A stretch of DNA of 64,000 bases from Bordetella genomosp. 13 (GTDB lineage Bacteria; Pseudomonadota; Gammaproteobacteria; Burkholderiales; Burkholderiaceae_B). Location: contig NZ_VEHL01000010.1 of NCBI RefSeq assembly GCF_007679965.1, forward strand, positions 62,001-126,000. The letters are read 5' to 3'. A program made the translations under genes and the position numbers. The first letter of the stretch is position 1. The number at the start of each line of letters is the position of its first letter. The notes under the pieces were generated by a model that did not search any database, was not told the DNA's origin, and worked only from the letters and a program-made list of their open reading frames with translations. Positions 43,523 through 51,791 of this stretch are shown piece by piece.

Positions 43523-45222
43523 GGCGGAGTCTCCCGTTGCGGCGTCCCCTGCCCCGCGTTGCCCACGGTGCCTACGGGCGGCGGCGCGGCCTGCGCCGAC
43601 GCGTCGTCCTGCCAGCCGCCGCCCAGCGCCTTGTACACCGCCACCAGGTCGGTGGTGACCTGCAGGTTGGACCGCACCCACGCCTGCCGCGCCTGCTGCG
43701 CACGCGTCTGCGCCGACAGCACGTCCAGGAAGCTGCCCAGTCCGCCGCGATAGGCGTCCAGCGCCAGGCCTTGCGCGCGTTCGGCTTCGTTGACGGCGCG
43801 CTGCAGCGCCTCGCGCTGCGACTGGTCGCTGCGGTAGGCCACCAGCGCGTTCTCCACGTCACGCAGCGCGTTCAGCACGGTCTGGCGGTAGTTCAGCGCG
43901 GCCTCGGCCTGCTGCGCGCGCGCCAACCGCACATTGGCTACCAGCCGCCCGCCCTGGAACAGCGGCAATGACACGCTGGGCCCGACGGACCAGAAACGGC
44001 TGGCCCAGCGGCCCAGGTAGTCGGCGTCCGTCGCGCGGCTGCCGAACTGGCCCGACAGCGAGATGTCCGGGAACATCTCGGCGATGGAGGCGCCGATCTG
44101 CGCGGTGGCCGCGTGCAGCGTGGCCTCGGCCTGGCGCACGTCCGGACGGCGCCGCGCCAGCGAGGCCGGCAGGCCCACCGGCACCATGGGCGGCACGGCG
44201 GGCACCGCGGCCGGCGCGGCCAGTTCCTGGTCGAGCGCGCCGGGCGGCAGCCCCAGCAGCACCGCCAGCCCATTGCGCGCCTGCTGCGCCTGCACCTCGG
44301 TGGCGGGCAGTTGCGACTCCAGCTGCGCCACCTGCGCCCCCTGGTTGGCCACGTCGACTTCGCTGGCCAGTCCGGACTGCTGGCGGCTGCGCGTCAGTTC
44401 AAGCGTCTGGCGCGCGCTGTCCAGCTGGGCGTCCAGCACCTGGCGCTGCGCCTGCGCGCCGCGCAACTGGGCATAGATCTGCGCCACTTCGGCCTGCAGG
44501 CTGACCAGCGCATCGTTGCGGCTTTCCACGGCCTGCTGGGTCTGCGCCTCGCTGGCCTCGGCGGCGCGGCGCACACGCCCGAACAGGTCCAGCTCCCACG
44601 AGGCGTCGAAGCCCACCTGGAACAGGCCCGTGGGCCGGTTCAGCGAATCCAGCGCGCCGTCGACCTGGTCGGCGTTGTCCTCGCCCGCCACGTCCCTGAT
44701 CCTGTCGCCCGCGTGCTGCGATTGCAGGATGCCCTTCAGGCCCAGCAGTTGCCGGTTGTAGCTGGCCGTGGCGCTGATGCTGGGCAGGCCGGCGGCGGCG
44801 GTGGCCTGCGCCTGGGCACGGCCCTGCGCGATGCGCAGCACCGCCATGCGCAGCGTCAGGTTGCCGGCCACCGCCCGCTCGATCAGGCTGTCGAGCACCG
44901 GATCGCCGAAGCCGCGCCACCAGCGCGGGTCGGGCTCGGATTGCATGGTGACGCGGGATGCAGGCTCTGCCTGCTTTGCGCCCCCCGGATCGGCAGCGGC
45001 CCGCGACGGATCGCCCGCCTGCCGCGCGGCCTCGCCATATTGCGCGGGCGTCTGCGGATCGGGCGGCCGGAAGTCCGGGCCCACCGCGCAGCCGGCCAAC
45101 GACACGGCCAGGACGGCGGCGGCCAGGCCACGCCCGGCCCGGCCTGAAGCGGCAGCGCCATCTCCAGCACGGCCGGTTTCGGCCCGCCAGAACGAAATCG
45201 AGCTTGGAAGAGTCATGGTCAT
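43519..45222 (-). CDS. Outer-membrane efflux lipoprotein (NodT/OprM family)
   Basis: 567-aa TolC-type channel subunit. An unusually long n-region precedes the lipobox LAGC (Cys about 44 by eye), then the family start VGPDFRPPDPQTPAQY, two repeated OEP helical hairpins, and late motifs RRPDVRQAEATLHAATAQIG and SVGPSVSLPLFQGGRL. Completes a tripartite pump with the MFS and membrane-fusion genes upstream. Its ATG shares one base with the MFS stop codon. Confidence 0.9.
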   Translation of the reverse strand: MTMTLPSSISFWRAETGRAGDGAAASGRAGRGLAAAVLAVSLAGCAVGPDFRPPDPQTPAQYGEAARQAGDPSRAAADPGGAKQAEPASRVTMQSEPDPRWWRGFGDPVLDSLIERAVAGNLTLRMAVLRIAQGRAQAQATAAAGLPSISATASYNRQLLGLKGILQSQHAGDRIRDVAGEDNADQVDGALDSLNRPTGLFQVGFDASWELDLFGRVRRAAEASEAQTQQAVESRNDALVSLQAEVAQIYAQLRGAQAQRQVLDAQLDSARQTLELTRSRQQSGLASEVDVANQGAQVAQLESQLPATEVQAQQARNGLAVLLGLPPGALDQELAAPAAVPAVPPMVPVGLPASLARRRPDVRQAEATLHAATAQIGASIAEMFPDISLSGQFGSRATDADYLGRWASRFWSVGPSVSLPLFQGGRLVANVRLARAQQAEAALNYRQTVLNALRDVENALVAYRSDQSQREALQRAVNEAERAQGLALDAYRGGLGSFLDVLSAQTRAQQARQAWVRSNLQVTTDLVAVYKALGGGWQDDASAQAAPPPVGTVGNAGQGTPQRETPP

Positions 45223-46811
45223 CAATGTCCGGGCGCGCCGCCCGCGCTCTTCACGTTGGAGAACAGCAGCGTCAGCGGCACGAAGCAGAACGCCAGGATG
45301 GCGCAGTAGGCGAAGATGTCCTGGTACGCCAGGAACGTCGCCTGGTCGACCAGCGTGCGGTACAGCTGCCCAAACGCCGCCTGCGTAGCGTCGCCGGCCA
45401 CGTGGGCGTAGTCGTGGATCGATCGCGTCATGTCCTGCAGCGTCTGCTGGAAGGAGGAATCGTACGGCGACAGGTGCTCGGACAGGTACGCCTGGCGCAC
45501 CTGCGTGCGGTCGCGCAGCAGCGCCGACGACATCGCGATGCCCACCGAGCCCGCGATGTTGCGGAACATCGTGAACAGCGCCGTGCCGTCGCCGTTCAGC
45601 CGCTGCGGCAGGGTGATGTACGCCAGCGTCGTCACCGGCACGAACAGCAGCCCGATGCCCAGCGACTGCGTGGCGCGCATGGTGGCCAGCGTCCGGTAGT
45701 CGATGTTGGGCGCCAGCCCGTGCGAGTACACCATCGACAGGCCCAGCAGCAGGAACCCGAAGGCCACCAGGAAGCGCGTCTGCACGTGCGGCATGATCTT
45801 GCTGATGACGGGAATGACGAAGATGATGATGGCCGCGCCCGGCGTCAGCACCAGCCCGGCCCACATCGCGGTATAGCCCAGCTGCTGCTGCGCCAGCTGC
45901 GGGATCAGCACCGCACTGCCGTACAGCACCGTGGCGAAGCCGAAGATGCAGGCGCAGGCCAGCGCGAAGTTCTTGTCCTTCAGCGCGCGCAGGTCCACCA
46001 CGGGACGCTTCGCGTACAGCAGCCAGTAGACCGCGCCCACCAGGCCCACCGCCGTCAGCACCGCCGACACGCGGATCACGTTGGACGACAGCCAGTCCAG
46101 GTTCTCGCCCCGGTCCAGCGTCACCTCGAGGCAGCCCAGGCCCAGCGCGATCAGGCCGATGCCGATGTAGTCGATGCGCAGCGAACCGCGCTCGGCCTGC
46201 TTCTCCCAGGGCGGATCCTCCAGGAACTGCATCACCGCCAGGGTCGTCATCACGCCAACCGGCACGTTGATCAGGAACACCCAGCGCCACGAGAACGTAT
46301 CGGTGATCCAGCCGCCCAGCGTCGGCCCGAAGATGGGCGCCACGATGATGGCGACCGCCGACACCGAGAACGCCTTGCCGCGGTCTTCCGGCGGAAAATA
46401 GTCGAGCAGGATGGCCTGCTGGTTGGGCTGCAGCCCGCCGCCGAAGAAGCCCTGCAGCAGGCGGAACAGGATCAGCTGCCACAGCTCGGTGGCGATACCG
46501 CACAGCAACGAGCACACCGTGAACATCACGATGCACAGCAGGAAGTAGCGCTTGCGTCCCAACAGCCGGCCCAGGAAGGCCGAGATGGGCAGCACGATGC
46601 TGTTGGCGACCAGGTAAGAGGTCAACGCCCAGGTCGATTCGTCGTAGCTGGCCGACATGGTGCCGGCGATGTGCGGCAGCGCCACGTTGACGATGGTGGT
46701 GTCCAGCACCTCCATGAACGCCGCCAGCGTGACGATGATCGCCACCGCCCACGGATTGGCGCGCGGCGTCCAGCCCAGTTGGCCATTCACGGCCCCGGCG
46801 GCGCGGGTCAT
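45222..46811 (-). CDS. EmrB-type MFS drug exporter (DHA2, 14 TM)
   Basis: 529-aa DHA2 transporter: LAAFMEVLDTTIVNVALPHIAG (motif D1), GRLLGRKRYFLL (motif A), GPTLGGWITDTFSWRWVFLINVPVG (motif C) and GTALFTMFRNIAGSVG. The EmrB-like PNQQAILLDYFP segment is present. Inner-membrane proton-driven pump of a tripartite system, 67 nt after the EmrA-type gene. Start taken at MTRAAG; a longer reading adds nine residues. Confidence 0.92.
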   Translation of the reverse strand: MTRAAGAVNGQLGWTPRANPWAVAIIVTLAAFMEVLDTTIVNVALPHIAGTMSASYDESTWALTSYLVANSIVLPISAFLGRLLGRKRYFLLCIVMFTVCSLLCGIATELWQLILFRLLQGFFGGGLQPNQQAILLDYFPPEDRGKAFSVSAVAIIVAPIFGPTLGGWITDTFSWRWVFLINVPVGVMTTLAVMQFLEDPPWEKQAERGSLRIDYIGIGLIALGLGCLEVTLDRGENLDWLSSNVIRVSAVLTAVGLVGAVYWLLYAKRPVVDLRALKDKNFALACACIFGFATVLYGSAVLIPQLAQQQLGYTAMWAGLVLTPGAAIIIFVIPVISKIMPHVQTRFLVAFGFLLLGLSMVYSHGLAPNIDYRTLATMRATQSLGIGLLFVPVTTLAYITLPQRLNGDGTALFTMFRNIAGSVGIAMSSALLRDRTQVRQAYLSEHLSPYDSSFQQTLQDMTRSIHDYAHVAGDATQAAFGQLYRTLVDQATFLAYQDIFAYCAILAFCFVPLTLLFSNVKSAGGAPGH

Positions 46812-46878
46812 GGGGTGTCCTCGAGGGCGGTGGCGCACTGGACGTACGAAGCCGGCTTGCTGGCAGCGGCGGGCATGC

Positions 46879-48081
46879 TCACTCCACCGTCACCGTCGGC
46901 ACCACCGACAGCCCGAGCGGCAGCGCCTGGCCAGGATCCAGGCCGTGGTCGATAACGATCTTCACCGGCACGCGCTGCACGATCTTCACGAAATTGCCCG
47001 TGGCGTTCTCGGCCGGGAACGCCGAGAAGCGCGAGCCCGACCCCTGCTGGATGCTCTCGACGTGGCCCGTCAGTTCCAGGTCGGGATAGGCGTCGATGGC
47101 GATCTCGACCGTGTCGCCGGGATTCATGCGCCCCAGTTGCGATTCCTTGAAGTTGGCCAGGATCCAGCGTCCGGGCGTGACCAGCGTGAACAGCGCCGAG
47201 CCGGGCTGCACGAAGCTGCCCAGCTGCACGTTGCGGCGCGTCACCCAGCCGTCACCGGGGGCGCGCAGCTCGGTGCGCGACAGGTCCAGCTCGGCCTGCG
47301 CCGTCTGCGCGCGCGCCTGGTCCAGCTGGCGGGCGCGCTGCTCGACCACCGTGCGGGCCTGGTCGATCTGCAGTTGCGACTGCGAGGCGATGCGCACCTG
47401 GGCCTGGGCCGACTGCACCGCGGCCCGCGCGTCGCGCAGCTGGGCGTCGGCGGCGTCGATGCTCTCCTGTGTAGTGGCGCGGACATCGACGCGGCGCTGC
47501 CGCTGGTAGGACTGCTGCGCGCGCTTCAACGCCGCCTGGGCCTGCGCCTCCTGCGCGCGGGCCTGCTCCAGCTGGGCGGGATACTGCGTCTGGGCCAGCG
47601 CCAGCTGCACCTTGGCCTGCTCGTACTGCGCCGCGGCCAGGCCTTCCTGCGCGCGGGCGCTGTCTCGCCGGGTCGTGTAGTCGCGCGGATCGATGCGCAG
47701 CAGCAGATCGCCTTTGTGCACGAACGCGTTGTCGCGCACCTGCAGGTCCTGCACGTAGCCGCCCACCTGGGCGGCCATGCTGACGGTGTCGCCCTCGGTG
47801 TAGGCGTCGTCCGTGGACTCCTGGTTGCGCGTCAGGAACCACCACACCACGGCCACCAGCACGATGACCAGGACCACGCCGATCAGGATGAACAGGGGCT
47901 TCTTGCCGGGCCGCTTGCGGGGGGCGTCCTTGCCGCCGACGGTCCCGTCGTCCCCGGTCTTGGCGTCGCGGGCCTCGTCGTGAGTCTCTTCGCGGTCGGC
48001 CTGGCCTGCGGGCCTGCCGTCGCCCCTTTCGTCATGCCGGGCAGAGGAATCGGACGGGTTGCGCGGGGTTTCCGTGGACAT
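46879..48081 (-). CDS. EmrA-type membrane-fusion protein (HlyD family)
   Basis: 400-aa periplasmic adaptor. A charged cytoplasmic tail of about 60 residues, one TM (LFILIGVVLVIVLVAVVWWFL), the biotinyl-lipoyl hairpin (STDDAYTEGDTVSMAAQVGGYVQDLQV), a long coiled coil rich in QA repeats (about 135-270), then beta-barrel (GDGWVTRRNVQLGSFVQPGSALFTLV). First gene of the efflux operon. The extended hydrophilic N-tail is longer than in typical EmrA. Confidence 0.92.
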   Translation of the reverse strand: MSTETPRNPSDSSARHDERGDGRPAGQADREETHDEARDAKTGDDGTVGGKDAPRKRPGKKPLFILIGVVLVIVLVAVVWWFLTRNQESTDDAYTEGDTVSMAAQVGGYVQDLQVRDNAFVHKGDLLLRIDPRDYTTRRDSARAQEGLAAAQYEQAKVQLALAQTQYPAQLEQARAQEAQAQAALKRAQQSYQRQRRVDVRATTQESIDAADAQLRDARAAVQSAQAQVRIASQSQLQIDQARTVVEQRARQLDQARAQTAQAELDLSRTELRAPGDGWVTRRNVQLGSFVQPGSALFTLVTPGRWILANFKESQLGRMNPGDTVEIAIDAYPDLELTGHVESIQQGSGSRFSAFPAENATGNFVKIVQRVPVKIVIDHGLDPGQALPLGLSVVPTVTVE

Positions 48082-48099
48082 TGCGGTTCGCCAAAATGA

Positions 48100-48114
48100 A
48101 CTGAGACGTTCAGT
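48100..48114. promoter_or_regulatory. Candidate TetR operator upstream of the efflux operon
   Basis: ACTGA-GACGT-TCAGT is a 5-bp inverted repeat with 5-bp centre, 19 bp upstream of the EmrA-type ATG and next to an AT-rich CTATTTTTGA patch. Symmetry and position match AcrR/TetR sites that overlap efflux promoters; the operon's own TetR (42899) is the candidate binder. Confidence 0.6.
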
Positions 48115-48176
48115 CTATTTTTGAGCGGCTTACAGCAACCCTAAGCAGCGCGCGGAACCGGCAACCAGACGTTAAC

Positions 48177-48204
48177 GCGCCGCACGGCATGGCCTGTGCG
48201 GCGC
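48177..48204. terminator. Stem-loop at the end of the sia operon
   Basis: GCGCCGCAC and its exact complement GTGCGGCGC are separated by 10 nt, 74 bp after the siaD stop. A strong hairpin but with no clear U-run in the minus direction, so a possible Rho-assisted or attenuating terminator. Confidence 0.45.
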
Positions 48205-48277
48205 AACAAAGGGAAAACTTTCGGAGATCGCGCCGGCGTTTCCTCGGAGCCGGGGCCGTGGTGCCTCGGGCCGGATG

Positions 48278-49045
48278 TCAGGCGTTGGCGCGCGGCGCCG
48301 CGCCGGCTACCTCGACGCAGTTGCGTCCGTTGCGCTTGGCGGCATAGAGCGCCTCGTCGGCCAGGCCGTAGGCCGTGTCGAAATCGGTGCCGCCGGCATT
48401 GGCGCTCAGGCCGAAGCTGGCGGTGATCTGGCGGTCGACGGGGTCGCTGAAGCGGTGCCCGGCGATGGCCGCCCGCATGGCCTCGGCCAGTTCGGCGGCC
48501 TGCTCCAGCTGGTAGCCCGGCAGCACCACCGTGAACTCTTCGCCGCCCACGCGGCCGATGATGCCCTCGTCGCCCACGATGCGGCGCAGGCACGTGACGA
48601 TGCCCAGGATGACCGAGTCGCCGGCGGGATGGCCGAATTCGTCGTTGATGCGCTTGAAGTAGTCGATGTCGAGCACGACCATGACCGAGTCGCCCTCGGC
48701 CAGCGCCTTGGTCGCCAGCTCGATGACCGCGCTGCGGTTGAACACCCCGGTCAGGGCGTCGTGCGTGGCGCGGTACTCGAGTTGCTGGGCCAGCGCCTGC
48801 AGTTGCATGTTCAGCGCATGCATCTCGCGTTCGGCGCGATCGCTGCGGCCGATCAGGCGGCGCGTCTCGCGCATCAGGCGCTCGAAATGGCCGATCAGCT
48901 CGCCCAGCGACTGCCGGTACTCTTGCGCGCCGGCGCCTTCGGTATCGAAGGCCGCGCGGGCTTTCTCGAGCGCCTCGTTCTCGCTCTTGAAAAGATCCGG
49001 TGCGCCGCTGGTGGCGGCATCCTGGGAGGTACCAGAAGCTGGCAT
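48278..49045 (-). CDS. siaD: Diguanylate cyclase (SiaD-like GGDEF protein)
   Basis: 255-aa soluble cyclase. An N-terminal helical/coiled-coil region (about 20-95) precedes a GGDEF domain (from DALTGVFNR to the C-terminus) with the active-site GGEEF at 167-171. The RxxD inhibitory motif expected five residues upstream is missing (DEGIIGRV there), so product feedback is unlikely. Makes c-di-GMP. Last gene of the siaABCD operon; in Pseudomonas aeruginosa SiaD is activated by unphosphorylated SiaC. Confidence 0.92.
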   Translation of the reverse strand: MPASGTSQDAATSGAPDLFKSENEALEKARAAFDTEGAGAQEYRQSLGELIGHFERLMRETRRLIGRSDRAEREMHALNMQLQALAQQLEYRATHDALTGVFNRSAVIELATKALAEGDSVMVVLDIDYFKRINDEFGHPAGDSVILGIVTCLRRIVGDEGIIGRVGGEEFTVVLPGYQLEQAAELAEAMRAAIAGHRFSDPVDRQITASFGLSANAGGTDFDTAYGLADEALYAAKRNGRNCVEVAGAAPRANA

Positions 49046-49053
49046 CGATATCC

Positions 49054-49443
49054 TTATCGTGCGGAAACCGGGCAGTCGGTGAACTCGATGGCCTGGAAGT
49101 CGGCTTGCAGTTCTTCGCCGAATTCGAGGATCGTCTCGTCTTCGTCGTCGTGATACCAGTTGAGCATCACGCGGTTGCCGGACTGCGCGGCTTCGTCCAG
49201 TGCGTCGAAGATGCTGAACAGCATCTTGGTGCTGGAGCTGTTGAAATAGGCCAGCGCCACGTCGGCGGTGATCGTCGCCCCGTCGCATGCGGCCAGGTAG
49301 GCGCGCAGTTGCTCGATGATGGGGGCGTAGAAGGCGGCTGCGTTCTCGGGGTACGACTCGCCCTTCAGCGACAGCTGGTGTTGGTCGAAGCGGAAATCGA
49401 CTTCGGGAGACGTTGCCGTAGCGGCGATATGCAGATTGTCCAT
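49054..49443 (-). CDS. siaC: SiaC-family biofilm phospho-switch protein (DUF1987)
   Basis: 129-aa DUF1987 protein: VDFRFDQHQLSLKGESYPENAAAFYAPI and ALAYFNSSSTKMLFSIFDALD. The Ser/Thr run at 69-72 occupies the place of the regulatory phospho-residue of SiaC. Known role: phosphorylated by SiaB, dephosphorylated by SiaA, and in the free form binds and activates the cyclase SiaD. Gene order here matches that system. Eight nt separate it from siaD. Confidence 0.92.
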   Translation of the reverse strand: MDNLHIAATATSPEVDFRFDQHQLSLKGESYPENAAAFYAPIIEQLRAYLAACDGATITADVALAYFNSSSTKMLFSIFDALDEAAQSGNRVMLNWYHDDEDETILEFGEELQADFQAIEFTDCPVSAR

Positions 49444-49462
49444 GGCTCGGGTCGTCGACTTG

Positions 49463-50032
49463 CTAGATGATGGCTTTCAGGCAGAACAGCGTGGTGCCGG
49501 GGTCGTCGGCACGGGGATGGAAGGCGAATTCGAGGGGTGCGCTGGCGTCACGCGCCATGGTCAGGAACCCCAGTCCCGCCCCTTTGCTGTCTTCGGGGGT
49601 TTCGGCACGCAATGATACCTTGTATGCCTGCTTGATCTGTTCCAGCGACATGGTGCGCAGGGGCTCCAGCTTGTCGCGCAGGCCGTCCACGCCGGCCGTC
49701 GACATGGGGTTGACGCACAGCATCAGGTAGCGTTCGCCATCGGCGGCGATGCACACGGCCCCTTCACGCAGCGCGCCGCTGTCGGGGCCGCCGGGCACCA
49801 GGGCATCCGACGAATAATGGATGATGTTCTGCGACAGTTCGACGAACGACGAGAACAGCTTGCGGCGGGTCGGGCCGCTGACGCCCGAGACCTCGAGCTG
49901 CAGCTTGACGACTTCGGACATGGCCGCAATGATGCTGTGGGAGAAATAGCCCTTGTGATAGAAAATCACATTGCGACGCTGGGCCAGGTCGAAGAAGGCG
50001 CTGTCCTGGCCTAGCAGATGCTCGATGCTCAT
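49463..50032 (-). CDS. siaB: SiaB-family protein kinase
   Basis: 189-aa HATPase-fold kinase of the SiaB type (DUF6272-like): FYHKGYFSHSIIAAMSEVVKLQLE, RKLFSSFVELSQNIIHYSSDA (N-box), and the GAGLGFLTMARDASAPLEF segment acting as a G-box. Phosphorylates SiaC to keep it inactive. Its ATG shares one base with the siaA stop (TGATG), showing coupled translation. Confidence 0.9.
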   Translation of the reverse strand: MSIEHLLGQDSAFFDLAQRRNVIFYHKGYFSHSIIAAMSEVVKLQLEVSGVSGPTRRKLFSSFVELSQNIIHYSSDALVPGGPDSGALREGAVCIAADGERYLMLCVNPMSTAGVDGLRDKLEPLRTMSLEQIKQAYKVSLRAETPEDSKGAGLGFLTMARDASAPLEFAFHPRADDPGTTLFCLKAII

Positions 50033-51366
50033 CAATGTTCCTGAATACGGGCACAAAATAAGGTGACGTCGTCGCGACGGGCCTGGGTGCCCTGCCATTG
50101 CGCCAATGCCTGCGTCAGCCTCTCGCACAGCGCGACGGCCGACTCGTCGCGGTGCGCCAGGAGCGTGTCGCAGGCGCGGCGCTTGCCGAACGCGATCTTG
50201 CGCGGGCCGCCGATCTGGTCGGTCAGGCCGTCGGTGGTAATGAACATGAGGCTGCCCGGGGGCAGCTCGGCGCGGACGCCGGTCCAGGCATAGTCTTCGT
50301 GGCTGTCCACGTAGCCCACGCCCATGCGCTGGCCCGCCAGCGACTCGAATTTCTCGGCGCCGGGACGCAGCAGGTGCACCGCGATGCGCGCGCCGGCGAA
50401 GTGCAGCTCGTGGCGCGCGGTGTCGAACCAGAAGAAGGCGGCATCCAGGCCGTCGTCGGATTCGGGGGTTTCGTCGACCCCATGCACCTGGCCCAGCAGG
50501 CCCTTCACGCTGCGGTTGACCGCCGAGAGCAGCGCCGCCGGATCGCGCGGCCCCAGTTGCTCGAGCGCCTTGGACAGGGCCGACGAGGCGATCAGCGTCA
50601 TGAACGCGCCGGGCACGCCGTGGCCCGTGCAATCCGCCACCGCGCCGAACCAACCGTCCGGATGCGCCGCGAAATGGTAGAAATCGCCGCCGACCACGTC
50701 GCGCGGCTGCCAGACCAGCGCGGCGTTCTGCAGCGTGTCGGACAGCGCCTCGCGCGAGACCCGCAGCATGGCGCGCTGGATCACGCTGGCATATTCGATG
50801 CTCTGCATGATCTGGCGGTTCTTCTCGGCCTGCATGGAGGCGACGGCGCTCATCAGCTGCAGGCCGTTGCCCAGGCCGTTGAAGCGCCCGTCACGCGTGA
50901 CGATGAAACCGTCGGCCAACGCCTTCTCGCCGAACTCGACCGTCTTGAAGGTCAGCTGTTCGATGCTCATGTTGGCGTCGACGATCAGCGGTTCCTTGTC
51001 CATGAAGGCGATGCAGCTCTTCTTGTCGTAGAGCTCGCGATGGAACGGCTTGCTCATCTGCGACATGAAGATGCTGCGGTTGATCAGCCCGATGGGGCGT
51101 CCGCCTTCGACGACAGCCAGGCTCGTCATGTCGCGGCGCGACGAGAAGATCTCCATCACCATGGAGTTGGTGCCCGACACGTCGATGGTGGGCAGTTCCT
51201 GGGACAGATCGCCTGCGCAGCGATGGTCTCCCGGCGTGTCGGGACGACGGAAAGGTGAAAGCGCTGCGTGCATACCCTGGTCATCCGGCTGAATTACGCT
51301 GGATGCTAGTTCCTCGATATTTAGGCCGTGTGACAGCCGATGGAATTTGGCTACTGAATGATACAT
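50032..51366 (-). CDS. siaA: SiaA-like PP2C/SpoIIE phosphatase with N-terminal CBS-like pair
   Basis: 444-aa cytoplasmic protein. Residues about 58-195 look like two CBS motifs (SRRDMTSLAVVEGGRPIGLINRS and the EKALADGFIVTRDGRFNGLG half), followed by a short helix and a SpoIIE/PP2C phosphatase domain with metal-site motifs VGGDFYHF, VADCTGHGVPGAFMT, ITTDGLTD and RRDDVTLF. No TM segments, unlike the membrane HAMP-containing SiaA of P. aeruginosa. Dephosphorylates SiaC. The CBS pair suggests an intracellular nucleotide signal. Start could also be the ATG near MHAALSP. Confidence 0.88.
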   Translation of the reverse strand: MYHSVAKFHRLSHGLNIEELASSVIQPDDQGMHAALSPFRRPDTPGDHRCAGDLSQELPTIDVSGTNSMVMEIFSSRRDMTSLAVVEGGRPIGLINRSIFMSQMSKPFHRELYDKKSCIAFMDKEPLIVDANMSIEQLTFKTVEFGEKALADGFIVTRDGRFNGLGNGLQLMSAVASMQAEKNRQIMQSIEYASVIQRAMLRVSREALSDTLQNAALVWQPRDVVGGDFYHFAAHPDGWFGAVADCTGHGVPGAFMTLIASSALSKALEQLGPRDPAALLSAVNRSVKGLLGQVHGVDETPESDDGLDAAFFWFDTARHELHFAGARIAVHLLRPGAEKFESLAGQRMGVGYVDSHEDYAWTGVRAELPPGSLMFITTDGLTDQIGGPRKIAFGKRRACDTLLAHRDESAVALCERLTQALAQWQGTQARRDDVTLFCARIQEH

Positions 51367-51791
51367 CTATACAGGTGCCTGGGACGGTAATTGGACGCCG
51401 CATCCTGAAATCTGGGACCGAATTACCGTGCTTGATCGGAGGGACGCGAAATCGCGCGTGCGCGGACCGTGGGGCGGGTCTTTTATTGTTCTCTTTGCCA
51501 GCCCTGGGACGCACCTGGCGCCGCCGTGCCCCGCCGCGGAAAACCCGTACCTGCCGGCCAGGATTATACCGGGCGGCATGCCGCAGACCATGGTCTGGGC
51601 GCACTGGCGCGACCGACTTTGCGATTGTTGATTCGGCCGGTGCCGGCGGCCGCGCCCGACGCCGGACGGGTCCGTCCAGACGCCCCCTTTCCGTATCCCG
51701 ATCCCAGAAAATGAAAGAGGCCGGCGCGATGCCGGCCTTGCCTCGTGCGCCGCGCCGGGCGGCGGCGCGCCGCCCGTCCGGGTCGCTGCCC
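51367..51791. promoter_or_regulatory. Sia operon upstream region with a 9-bp inverted repeat, and acylase 3' flank
   Basis: 425-bp gene-free stretch. Near siaA lies ACGGTAATT (51384-51392) with its exact complement AATTACCGT (51421-51429), 28 bp apart, the clearest candidate regulatory site. The distal part holds the terminator of the penicillin-acylase gene (51707-51737). No credible small gene found between them. Confidence 0.5.
51707..51737 (-). terminator. Intrinsic terminator of the penicillin-acylase gene
   Basis: Read on the minus strand, GGCCGGC-ATCGC-GCCGGCC is a 7-bp GC stem with a 5-nt loop followed by TCTTTCATTTTC. It lies 55 bp past the stop codon at 51792. Stem plus T-rich tail is a standard Rho-independent signal. 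Confidence 0.75.

Noticed and set aside
43519..46752. Apparent 1077-residue fusion of transporter and OM channel
   Set aside because: The first part is a non-coding frame of the MFS gene; the real OM lipoprotein starts at 45222 with its own signal sequence.
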